Below, piece after piece: positions 53,490 through 64,000 of a DNA stretch of 64,000 bases. The first letter of the stretch is position 1; each line of letters starts with the position of its first letter. This DNA comes from Terrimesophilobacter bigeumensis (GTDB lineage: Bacteria > Actinomycetota > Actinomycetes > Actinomycetales > Microbacteriaceae): NCBI RefSeq assembly GCF_039537265.1, contig NZ_BAABAE010000003.1, positions 1,116,001 through 1,180,000 on the forward strand, written 5' to 3'. The position numbers and the translations under genes were made by a program. Below the pieces are notes generated by a model, which was not told the DNA's origin, made no database searches, and was given only the letters and a program-made list of their open reading frames with translations.

Positions 53490-54677
53490 TCAACGCAGCA
53501 GGTCGAGGATACGACCGGCCACCGACGACTTCGATCCTGAAGTCTCCAACACTATATCGCCGTGCCTGTCGAGGACCGTGACCGTGTTGCCGTCCACGGC
53601 GAAGCCCTCGTCCCAGCCCACGCGGTTGACGACGAGGAGGTCGCAGCCCTTCCGCGCGAGCTTCGCGCGGCCGAGCTCCAGGAGCTTCGCGTCATCGCGC
53701 TCGGTCTCCGCGGCGAAACCGATGAGCAGCTGGCCGGCCGGCTTGGCCTGGGCGAGCGAGACGAGGATGTCCGGGTTCTTCACGAGCCGCAGCGGGAGCT
53801 CGTCACCCTGTTGCTCCTTCTTGATCTTCTCCGCCGCGAGCCGCTCCGGGCGGTAGTCCGCGACCGCGGCCGCCATGACGACGACATCCGCGTCCTTCGC
53901 TGCCGCCTGTGTCGCACTCGCCAGCTCCTCGGCCGTTCCCACGCTCACGAGGGCGACGGATGCCGGGGCCGGCACCTCGAGGTTGGCCCCGATGAGCGTG
54001 ACCCTGGCTCCCCGCGCTGCAGCGGCAGCGGCGATCGCGACGCCCTGCTTCCCGCTCGAGCGATTGCCGATGAAGCGGACGGGGTCGATGGGCTCCCTCG
54101 TGCCTCCGGCCGTGACGACGATGTGCCTGCCGGCGAGGTCCTGCGAACGCCCGGCCTCTCCCACCGCCACCACCGCGGCGACGATGTCGTCGGGCTCCGC
54201 CATCCGCCCCGGCCCGCTGTCCTGTCCGGTGAGCTGCCCGCTCGCCGGTCCCACGATCGTGACGCCGCGCGCACGCAGGGTCTCGACGTTGTGCACGGTC
54301 GCCGGGTTCTGCCACATCTCGGTGTGCATGGCCGGGGCGATCACGAGCGGCGCGGTACTGGCCAGGATCGTCGTCCCCAGCAGGTCGTCGGCGAGCCCGG
54401 CCGTGATGCGCGCGATCATGTTCGCGGTCGCCGGGGCGACGACGATGACATCGGCGGCCTGGCCGATCGCGACGTGGCGCACCTCGGCGACGCCCTCGAA
54501 GAGGTCATGCTCCACGGGGTTGCGGCTGATCGCCTCGAGCGTCGGCATGCCGACGAACCGCAGCGCACCATCCGTGGCGACGACGTGCACGTCGTGGCCG
54601 GCGAGCACGAGGGCGCGCACGACACCGACGGCCTTGTAAGCGGCGATCCCGCCGGTGATGCCGACGACGATGTTCAT
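53490..54677 (-). CDS. coaBC: Phosphopantothenoylcysteine decarboxylase / phosphopantothenate-cysteine ligase
   Basis: Bifunctional CoA-pathway enzyme of 395 aa. The N-terminal FMN-dependent decarboxylase (CoaC, about residues 1-180) begins MNIVVGITGGIAAYKAV and has the substrate motif PAMHTEMWQNPATVHN (about residue 114). The C-terminal CTP-dependent ligase (CoaB, about 190-395) has VTAGGTREPIDPVRFIGNRSSGKQG near residue 190 and AAVADYRPER near residue 270. Follows rpoZ by 13 bp. With coaE, two CoA steps lie in this window. Confidence 0.96.
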   Translation of the reverse strand: MNIVVGITGGIAAYKAVGVVRALVLAGHDVHVVATDGALRFVGMPTLEAISRNPVEHDLFEGVAEVRHVAIGQAADVIVVAPATANMIARITAGLADDLLGTTILASTAPLVIAPAMHTEMWQNPATVHNVETLRARGVTIVGPASGQLTGQDSGPGRMAEPDDIVAAVVAVGEAGRSQDLAGRHIVVTAGGTREPIDPVRFIGNRSSGKQGVAIAAAAAARGARVTLIGANLEVPAPASVALVSVGTAEELASATQAAAKDADVVVMAAAVADYRPERLAAEKIKKEQQGDELPLRLVKNPDILVSLAQAKPAGQLLIGFAAETERDDAKLLELGRAKLARKGCDLLVVNRVGWDEGFAVDGNTVTVLDRHGDIVLETSGSKSSVAGRILDLLR

Positions 54678-54690
54678 CTGGGCCGCGCTG

Positions 54691-54948
54691 CTACTCCGCG
54701 AGCTGCTTGACGACGAGCTTGCCCTCGTTGATCTCGTGCATCGCGACCGAGAGCGGCTTGTCGTCGATCGTCGAGTCGACGAGCGGCCCGACGTTGTCGA
54801 AGAGGCTTCCCTCGTGGAGGTCGGCGTAGTAGTCGTTGATCTGGCGGGCGCGACGTGACGCGAAGATCACGAGCGCGTACTTGGAGTCGACCTTGGTGAG
54901 CAACTCGTCAATGGGCGGGTCGATGATGCCCTTGGCGCGTTCAACCAT
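54691..54948 (-). CDS. rpoZ: RNA polymerase omega subunit
   Basis: Small subunit that assists assembly of the beta' subunit. The 85-aa protein has the conserved helix IIDPPIDELLTKVDSKYALVIFASRRARQINDYY (about residues 7-40; quoted in two parts by position). ATG start with GGAGA 6 nt ahead. It lies between the mihF::gmk fusion (37 bp) and coaBC, the usual gmk-rpoZ-coaBC order. Confidence 0.95.
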   Translation of the reverse strand: MVERAKGIIDPPIDELLTKVDSKYALVIFASRRARQINDYYADLHEGSLFDNVGPLVDSTIDDKPLSVAMHEINEGKLVVKQLAE

Positions 54949-54985
54949 GAAAAATCTCCGTGTCCGGCCGCGATGCGCGGCCTCG

Positions 54986-55897
54986 TCAGTGTGTGGGGAA
55001 GCCCATCAAGTCTACGACCTCGCGGGCGGCCTGGCCGACCTCGGCGTTCACGACGCGGTAATCGAACTCGTCCTGGGCCGCGAGCTCGATCTTCGCGGTC
55101 TCCAGACGTCTGGCCTGTTCCGCCGCATCCTCGGTGCCCCGACCGATGAGCCGGCGCACCAGTTCCTCCCAGGTGGGCGGAAGGAGGAAGACGAGCACGG
55201 CATCCGGCATCGCCCTGCGCACCGACCGGGCACCCTGCAGGTCGATCTCGAGCAGCACGCTCCTGCCCTCCGCGATCGCCGCGTCGATGGGGGCGCGCGG
55301 GGTGCCGTAGCGGTAGGCGTTGTGCACGGTCGCGGTCTCGAGCATCTGCCCCGAGGCCTCGAGACGGTCGAACTCCTCGTCGCTCACGAAGAAGTAGTTC
55401 ACTCCGTCGACCTCACCGGGACGCGGCTTCCTCGTCGTCGCGGACACCGAGAGCAGCACATCGGGGTAGTTCTCCCTGATGTAGCCGGAGACAGCCCCCT
55501 TGCCGACGGCGGTGGGGCCCGCGAGGACGACGAGTCGCGACGACCGGGAGCGCGCGAGGCTCGGCGGCCGGTGCTCGCGCAGCGAGAGCCAGTCGTGCAG
55601 GATGTCGCGCTGCCGGACGCCGAGACCGCCGACGCGCTTCGACTCGGCGATGCCGAGCTCGCCCATGACCTTCGCGGTGCGCACCGGACCCAGTCCTGGG
55701 ACACTGGCGAGCAGCTCCCGGACCCGAAGACCCGCCTCGGCGCTGTCGGACGACGCCCAGCCGGCCTCGAGCACGTCGAGCGGGCTCCTGGTGCGTTCGG
55801 CGACAGCATGCTTGACGGCGGCGCGTGCTCTCCGTGCGGCGACGGCGGCCCGCGACGCGGCGACGCGATCGACGTCGGGCGGGTCTAACCGAGGCAT
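54986..55897 (-). CDS. gmk: Fused mycobacterial-type integration host factor and guanylate kinase
   Basis: The 303-aa product joins two proteins normally encoded by neighbours. Residues about 15-105 match mIHF (mihF): ARRARAAVKHAVAERT, LLASVPGLGPVRTAKVMGEL (helix-two-turn-helix) and KRVGGLGVRQRDILHDWL. Residues about 118-303 are guanylate kinase: P-loop VVLAGPTAVGKGAVSG, GMP-binding TTRKPRPGEVDGVNYFFV, and EIDLQGARSVRRAMPDA. Between the two domains there is no in-frame ATG, GTG or TTG, so the kinase is made only as a fusion unless processed. ATG with GGAAGAG upstream; it overlaps pyrF by 13 nt. Confidence 0.92.
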   Translation of the reverse strand: MPRLDPPDVDRVAASRAAVAARRARAAVKHAVAERTRSPLDVLEAGWASSDSAEAGLRVRELLASVPGLGPVRTAKVMGELGIAESKRVGGLGVRQRDILHDWLSLREHRPPSLARSRSSRLVVLAGPTAVGKGAVSGYIRENYPDVLLSVSATTRKPRPGEVDGVNYFFVSDEEFDRLEASGQMLETATVHNAYRYGTPRAPIDAAIAEGRSVLLEIDLQGARSVRRAMPDAVLVFLLPPTWEELVRRLIGRGTEDAAEQARRLETAKIELAAQDEFDYRVVNAEVGQAAREVVDLMGFPTH

Positions 55898-56773
55898 GAG
55901 GCGAGCTCTTCCGCCTGCCGGAGAAGCGCCTCGGAGATGCCGGATGGCCCGGCCGAGAGCACATCGCGCGAGCTGGAGGCGATCACGAAGGGGGCCACGG
56001 CGCCGTATCGCTCGCGCAGTCCGGAGAATTCGGCGCCCTGGTGACCGAATCCCGGTGCGAGGACCGGTGTCGCCGGGGCCACCGCCATCGCCTCGAGCGG
56101 GATTCCGAAGCGTGCCGGGTCCACGGTCGCCCCGATCACGACGCCGAAAGAGCCCACGGTGGGCGATGCGGCCGCGTCCGGGGCTGTCGTGGTATTCAGA
56201 CCGATCACCTCATCGACAATACCGGCGGCGACAGTCCTGCCGGCCCGCCCGCCGTTCGAACCGCCCGGGGCGAGGATCGCGGTCTGCGTCGGGAGTGCCT
56301 CGGCGTTCGAGGTCGCCGCGAGCACGAGCAGCCCTTTACCCGCCTCGCGGGCGAGCGCGATCGGCCCGGCGAGGGTGCCGACCCCCTGGTAGGCGTTCAC
56401 CGTCATCGCATCCGCCTCGAGCGGACTGCCCGGGGTGAGCCAGGCCTGTCCGTATGCGTCGACGGTGGAGCCGAGGTCACCGCGCTTGGCGTCGGCGATG
56501 ACGAGCAGCCCAGCCGAGCGAGCGGCGCCCACGACGCGTTCGAGCGCCGCGAAGCCGGCCGAACCGTGCCGTTCGAAGAAGGCGACCTGCGGTTTGACGA
56601 TCCCGATCCGCCCCGCGGCTGCCTCCACGACCCGCAGGCCGAACTCGCGCAGGCCGGTCGCGTCGTCCGGAAGCCCCCAGGCCTCCAGCAGCCAGGCGTG
56701 CGGGTCGATCCCGACGCACAAGTGGCCCCTGGTCGCGAACGTTGCCGCGAGCCGGTCGCCGAAGGTCCGGGGT

Positions 56774-56781
<8 letters not shown>
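55885..56781 (-). CDS. pyrF: Orotidine 5'-phosphate decarboxylase (subfamily 2)
   Basis: Last step of UMP synthesis. The 298-aa protein belongs to the longer subfamily found in actinobacteria: HLCVGIDPHAWLLEAWGL near residue 20, active-site VIADAKRGDLGSTVDAYGQAW near residue 93, and VLAPGFGHQGAEF near residue 245. ATG at 56781 overlaps the carB stop by 8 nt. The longer frame upstream lies within carB and is rejected. No regulatory site is seen. Confidence 0.95.
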
Positions 56782-60084
<3,303 letters not shown>

Positions 60085-60085
<1 letters not shown>

Positions 60086-61284
60086 CAGCGACCGCCCCCT
60101 TGAGCTTCTCCGGTCGAGCGTGGGCCCCCCTGAGGCTCTCGAAGGGCCGAGACCACGAGCTCCCTGAACCGGTCGAAGAGGTAATTGGCGTCGTGCGGAC
60201 CGGCCGCCGCCTCCGGGTGGTACTGCACCGAGAAGGCGGGAAGGTCGAGTGCCCGCAGCCCCTCGACGACATCGTCGTTGAGGTTGAGATGGCTCACCTC
60301 CACGCGGCCGAACCCGGCCGGGGACTCTGAGACGCCCTCGGTGGGGGCGGCGACGGCGAACCCGTGGTTGTGGGCGGTGATCTCGGTCCTTCCCGTGGCG
60401 CGGTCGACGACGGGCTGGTTGATGCCCCGGTGCCCGAACGGCAGTTTGTAGGTGTCGTAGCCGAGCGCACGCCCGAGCAACTGGTTGCCGAAGCAGATGC
60501 CGAAGAACGGAAGGCCCCGCTCGAGCACTTCCCGCAGCAGTGCGACGTGGCGATCGGATGCGCCGGGGTCGCCCGGTCCGTTCGAGAAGAAGACGGCATC
60601 CGGGGCGAGGGCGAAGAACTCCTCGGCGGAGATCGCCTCCGGAACCACGATGACCTCGAACCCCCGCGCAGTCAGGTAGCGCAGCGTCGAGGCCTTGACC
60701 CCGAGGTCGAGCACCGCCACCGAACCGATTCGCTCGCCCTCGGCCGGCATCCGGTAGAGCTCCGGCGTGGAGACGCGGGCGGAGAGGTTCTGCCCGGCCA
60801 TCTCCTCGCTGCCGAGCACGGCCGCGAGCTGGTCGGCGGGGTCGAGCGCAGCATCCGGTCCGGAGAAGATGCCGGCCCGCATGACGCCGACCGAGCGAAG
60901 CCGCCTGGTCACCGCCCGCGTGTCGATGCCGCTGATGCCCACGATCCCCTGGCCGTCCAGGTCGTCATCGAGGCTGCCGGTCGCACGATGGTTCGACACC
61001 GTCCGGGAGGGGTCGCGCACGACGAAGCCGGCGACCCAGATCCGCCCGGACTCCGGGTCTTCGTCATTGACCCCGGTGTTGCCGATGTGCGGTGCGGTCA
61101 TGAGCACGATCTGGCCGGCGTAGGAAGGGTCGGTGATGGTCTCCTGATAGCCGGTCATGCCGGTCGAGAACACGGCCTCGCCGACGGTCCTCCCCCGTGC
61201 CCCGTAAGCCGCGCCCGGGTACCGGGTGCCATCCTCGAGGACGAGTACGGCGGCGTCCGCGCGGCTGCGGTCCTGGCCCGCCAT
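60085..61284 (-). CDS. carA: Carbamoyl-phosphate synthase small subunit
   Basis: Glutaminase subunit feeding ammonia to CarB. The 399-aa protein has the N-terminal CPSase domain (GRTVGEAVFSTGMTGYQETI near residue 31) and a class I amidotransferase domain with the Cys nucleophile in FFGICFGNQLLGRALGYD (about residue 264) and the catalytic His in SVQYHPEAAAGPHD (about residue 358). The usual end is FDRFRELV; here about 22 more residues (VSALREPQGGPRSTGEAQGG...) follow, encoded by a repeat-like sequence. ATG by TGATG overlap with the PH-like gene; a GTG one codon earlier is possible. Confidence 0.95.
60095..60148. repeat. REP-like repeat forming the 3' end of carA
   Basis: On the carA coding strand CCCTTCGAGAGCCTCAGGG (within 60122-60148) is followed by a related, interrupted arm with TCGACC then AAGCTCAAGGG (60095-60119). 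The first matches the consensus CCTTCGACAGGCTCAGGG that I remember as a dispersed repeat in Microbacteriaceae and relatives. GGCCC and GGGCC flank the first arm as a short inverted repeat. The native FDRFRELV codons just upstream (60157-60181) resemble the same core. I saw no other clear copy in the window. Confidence 0.55.
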
Positions 61285-61763
61285 CACGCGGTGATCCCCG
61301 CTGCGGCGTCGATGAAGGCTTGCGCCTCCCCATCGATTCGGAAGTAGCTGTCGACGTCGAGATCCCCCAGGCGCCAGCCGAGCACGACGAGTCCACCGGG
61401 CTCGACGGCCTTGTCGATCGCCCAGGTCGCGCGACCGGCCGAGCGCAGGGCCGTCGCCGGGATGAACGCCGGCCTGGCCCCGGTGAGCTCGAGGGTCACT
61501 CCGCGGTCGGCCACCGTGGCGACCATCCGCGACCGGTAGCCGAGCCCGCGTACCGCGATGCGCTCGAGCGGTTCCCCCGCGCGCGTCGTGGCGACGTAGA
61601 GGCCGCTCACCGCGGTGCGGATGGCTCCGACATCGGCCGGCACGGCCTCCGGTGCCGGAATGCCGGCCTGGCGCCGCTGGCGTGCGCGCCAACCGAAGAA
61701 CATTCCGATGAGGGCGGCAACGATGACGAAGCCGACGATGATGCTGGGCAGGAGCCTATCCAC
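61284..61763 (-). CDS. PH-like membrane protein between pyrC and carA
   Basis: A 159-aa protein with one N-terminal membrane helix (about residues 5-24, LLPSIIVGFVIVAALIGMFF), a basic stop-transfer segment (GWRARQRRQ), and a beta-rich domain of about 120 residues (GLYVATTRAGEPLERIAVRGLGYRSR, LELTGARPAFIPATAL) that looks PH-like. A predicted membrane protein stands in the same place in M. tuberculosis (Rv1382). Function unknown. The GTG at 61763 (MDRLLPSI) has GGGAAGA upstream and overlaps pyrC by 8 nt; a longer start at 61799 is possible. Confidence 0.85.
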   Translation of the reverse strand: MDRLLPSIIVGFVIVAALIGMFFGWRARQRRQAGIPAPEAVPADVGAIRTAVSGLYVATTRAGEPLERIAVRGLGYRSRMVATVADRGVTLELTGARPAFIPATALRSAGRATWAIDKAVEPGGLVVLGWRLGDLDVDSYFRIDGEAQAFIDAAAGITA

Positions 61764-63096
61764 GGTGTTCTTCCCGACTTTCCGTCGCGCGCTGCGCAAC
61801 CTCGTTCTCTTCGACGAGCTCTCCGTCTCGCACGGTCTCGTAGCCCCGGTGGATCGTCGCGACGACGCGACCGGGGAGTGTCGTCGCCAGGTAGGGCGAG
61901 TTCACCGAGCGGCCATGCAGGTCCCGCGTCGAGAAGACCCGACTCGCACTGGGGTCGATGAGGGTGAGCTCGGCGGGCGCTCCGGCCGCAACCCCCTGGT
62001 CATAGCCTTCGAGCCGGCCGATCGCGGCGGGCGTCGCCGAGAGCACTCTCGCGACATCCTCCCAGCCGAGCACCCCGGTGTCGACGAGGGCGGCCTGGAC
62101 GACGGAGAGCGCCGACTCGAGCCCGACCATGCCGAAGGCGGCGACATCCCATTCGCAGTCCTTGGCCTCGGGCGGATGCGGAGCATGATCGGTGGCGATC
62201 GCGTCGATCGTGCCGTCCGCGAGCCCGGCACGCAGCGCCTCGACGTCCTCCTGCCGGCGCAACGGCGGGTTGACCTTGAAGCGCGCGTCGTATCCGCGGG
62301 CGAGCTCCTCGGTGAGCAGGAGATGGTGCGGCGTGACCTCCGCCGTGACCTGGATGCCGCGCGCCTTCGCCCAGCGGACGACCTCGACCGAGCCGGCGGT
62401 CGACAGGTGGCAGATGTGGAGCCGCGCTCCTACGTGTTCGGCGAGCAGTGCGTCGCGGGCGATGATGGCCTCCTCGGCGACCGCAGGCCAGCCGGCGAGA
62501 CCGAGTTCACTGCTCAGTGCGCCCTCGTTGAGCTGAGCGCCCTCGGTGAGCCTCGGCTCCTGCGCATGCTGGGCGACCACCCCGCCGAAGGACTTCACGT
62601 ACTCGAGTGCGCGACGCATGAGGAGGGCATCCGAGACGCACTTCCCGTCGTCGGAGAAGACGCGCACCGCGGCCCGGCTGAGCGCCATCGCACCGATCTC
62701 GGCGAGTGTCTCGCCCGCGAGCCCGGCCGTCACGGCCCCCACCGGCCGCACGGTGACGTAGCCGGCCGCGTCCCCCAGCGATCTGACCTGTTCGACGACG
62801 CCGGCGGTGTCGGCGACCGGCGAGGTGTTCGCCATGGCGTGCACGGCGGTGAAGCCTCCGATCGCGGCGGCCCTCGATCCGGTGAGGATCGTCTCGCTGT
62901 GCTCGAACCCCGGTTCGCGCAGGTGAGTGTGCAGGTCGACGAGGCCGGGCAGCACCCTGAGCCCGTCCGCGTCGATCAGGCGTGCCTTCGCGTCGGAGAG
63001 GCCACTGCCGAGCTCCGCCACGATGCCGTCGGCCACGAGGATGTCGGTGGCCCGGCCGTCGGGAAGCGTCGCTCCGCGGATCACGATCCGGGTCAT
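61756..63096 (-). CDS. pyrC: Dihydroorotase
   Basis: Cyclises carbamoyl aspartate to dihydroorotate. The 446-aa class I amidohydrolase has the metal His pair in LVDLHTHLREPGFEHSE (about residue 57), HICHLSTAGSVE near residue 232, and the catalytic Asp in AIATDHAPHPPEAKD (about residue 306). ATG with a strong GAGGGAGGGGGG element upstream, in an ATGA overlap with pyrB. Confidence 0.96.
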   Translation of the reverse strand: MTRIVIRGATLPDGRATDILVADGIVAELGSGLSDAKARLIDADGLRVLPGLVDLHTHLREPGFEHSETILTGSRAAAIGGFTAVHAMANTSPVADTAGVVEQVRSLGDAAGYVTVRPVGAVTAGLAGETLAEIGAMALSRAAVRVFSDDGKCVSDALLMRRALEYVKSFGGVVAQHAQEPRLTEGAQLNEGALSSELGLAGWPAVAEEAIIARDALLAEHVGARLHICHLSTAGSVEVVRWAKARGIQVTAEVTPHHLLLTEELARGYDARFKVNPPLRRQEDVEALRAGLADGTIDAIATDHAPHPPEAKDCEWDVAAFGMVGLESALSVVQAALVDTGVLGWEDVARVLSATPAAIGRLEGYDQGVAAGAPAELTLIDPSASRVFSTRDLHGRSVNSPYLATTLPGRVVATIHRGYETVRDGELVEENEVAQRATESREEHRG

Positions 63097-64000
63097 GCGC
63101 CCCCCTCCCTCGATGCGATCTCCTGCGCGCCGGTGGTTTGAGCACCTGACAGCAGCAGATACAGCACAGCCATCCTCACCGAGACCCCGTTGGCGACCTG
63201 TTCGCGCACCGTGGATCGCGTCGAGTCGGCAGCGCTGGCGGAGATCTCGAGACCGCGATTCATCGGACCGGGGTGCATGACCATGCTATCGGCCGGAAGA
63301 CGGGACATCCGTTCGTCGTCGAGTCCCCACTGGCGGGAGTACTCGCGTGCATTGGGGAAGAACGCCGCATGCATCCGCTCCTCCTGGATGCGCAGCATCA
63401 TGATGACGTCGGGAGCATCGTCGACCGCACGGTCGAGGTCGTAGCCCGGGGAGACCGGCCAGTCGTCGATCGAGACCGGCATGAGGGTCGCCGGGGCGAC
63501 AAGGCTGACGCTCGCACCGAGCGCGGTGAGCAGCCACACGTTGGACCGGGCGACGCGGGAGTGCAGGATGTCGCCGACGATCGTCACACGCGTCCCGTCG
63601 AGGCCTCGGCCACGCGCCTCGGCGCCGTACAGCCGCTTGCGGATCGTGAACGCGTCGAGGAGCGCCTGGGTGGGGTGTTCGTGGGTGCCGTCGCCCGCGT
63701 TGACGATGCCGGCGTCGATCCAGCCGCTGTCGGCGAGCACCTGGGGTGCTCCGGATGCCGGATGTCGGACGATGACGGCGTCGGCGCCCATCGCGGCGAG
63801 CGTCTGGGCCGTGTCCTTGAGGCTCTCCCCCTTCGAGACGCTCGAACCCTTCGCGCTGAAGTTGATGACGTCGGCGCTCAGCCGTTTCGCCGCGGCCTCG
63901 AAGGAGATGCGGGTGCGGGTGGAGTCCTCGTAGAACAGGTTGACGACGGTGCGACCGCGCAGCGCCGGCAGCCGCGGAACCTCGCGTCCAGCGACCTCGG
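63093..64000 (-). CDS. pyrB: Aspartate carbamoyltransferase catalytic subunit (5' end off window)
   Basis: Commits carbamoyl phosphate and aspartate to pyrimidine synthesis. About 302 codons are visible and the frame stays open to the last base, so only the first few residues are missing. Carbamoyl-phosphate site: EDSTRTRISFEAA; also SSVSKGESLKDT, NAGDGTHEHPTQALLDAF, GDILHSRVARSN, MVMHPGPMNRGLEIS. The ATG at 63791 is internal, since conserved motifs lie upstream of it. No pyrI regulatory subunit is seen. Whether pyrR precedes it is outside the window. Confidence 0.95.
   Translation of the reverse strand, partial: EVAGREVPRLPALRGRTVVNLFYEDSTRTRISFEAAAKRLSADVINFSAKGSSVSKGESLKDTAQTLAAMGADAVIVRHPASGAPQVLADSGWIDAGIVNAGDGTHEHPTQALLDAFTIRKRLYGAEARGRGLDGTRVTIVGDILHSRVARSNVWLLTALGASVSLVAPATLMPVSIDDWPVSPGYDLDRAVDDAPDVIMMLRIQEERMHAAFFPNAREYSRQWGLDDERMSRLPADSMVMHPGPMNRGLEISASAADSTRSTVREQVANGVSVRMAVLYLLLSGAQTTGAQEIASREGGA

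Overview
The window is 64 kb of high-GC, gene-dense chromosome from an actinobacterium. Genes for OpcA, WhiA, RbpA, PdtaR (ANTAR), an HGxxPAAW protein, a helicase-less PriA and mIHF, together with GTG/TTG starts and TANNNT -10 boxes set directly before start codons, all fit Actinobacteria. Product sequences and gene order fit Microbacteriaceae best (inference from remembered homologues; no search was run). I see no phage, insertion sequence, CRISPR array, plasmid gene or rRNA. There is one tRNA. Coding density is very high: no gene-free gap exceeds 300 bases, and the longest (about 147 bp, 21093-21239) is the rpsA promoter and leader. No convincing intrinsic terminator with a T-tract was found.

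Region 1 (1-4867, + strand): the oxidative pentose-phosphate entry pgi-zwf-opcA-pgl; pgi is cut by the left edge. Region 2 (4876-11231, - strand; read from high to low coordinates): rapZ-whiA-sodA-gap-pgk-tpiA-secG-rbpA, lower glycolysis with a sporulation-type regulator, protein export and an RNA polymerase-binding protein. Region 3 (11294-18962, - strand): coaE-uvrB-uvrA-uvrC, nucleotide excision repair. Region 4 (19005-28711): rpsA, polA, a DUF885 peptidase-like gene, a DUF4166/TIGR01777/VOC mini-operon, a hotdog thioesterase, a DUF4126 membrane protein and the ANTAR response regulator pdtaR. Region 5 (28723-30542): tandem 16-bp repeats, tRNA-Leu(CAA), then a zinc alcohol dehydrogenase and a sugar-type O-acetyltransferase, the only accessory-looking stretch.

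Region 6 (30566-64000) is 33 kb entirely on the - strand. In transcription order it holds pyrB (cut by the right edge)-pyrC-PH-like protein-carA-carB-pyrF-[mihF::gmk fusion]-rpoZ-coaBC-metK-priA-fmt-rsmB-rpe-FKBP-hisE-hisG-hisF-hisI-trpE-TIGR02234-HGxxPAAW-trpC-trpB-trpA-lgt-gltB-gltD-pyk. Many neighbours share ATGA, GTGA or TGATG stop/start overlaps, so translational coupling and long operons are likely. The genes cover de novo UMP synthesis, GMP kinase, CoA and S-adenosylmethionine synthesis, translation initiation, parts of His and Trp synthesis, lipoprotein maturation, nitrogen assimilation and pyruvate kinase. The order resembles the Mycobacterium tuberculosis Rv1380-Rv1640 neighbourhoods as remembered, so this is largely conserved backbone.

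I did not find a clear new biological system. The items most worth a second look are the mihF::gmk fusion, a REP-like repeat that has become the C-terminus of carA, the tandem repeats shared by the pdtaR promoter and the tRNA-Leu upstream region, a set of probable leaderless promoters, the absence of yvcK between rapZ and whiA, and the small accessory cassette beside tRNA-Leu.
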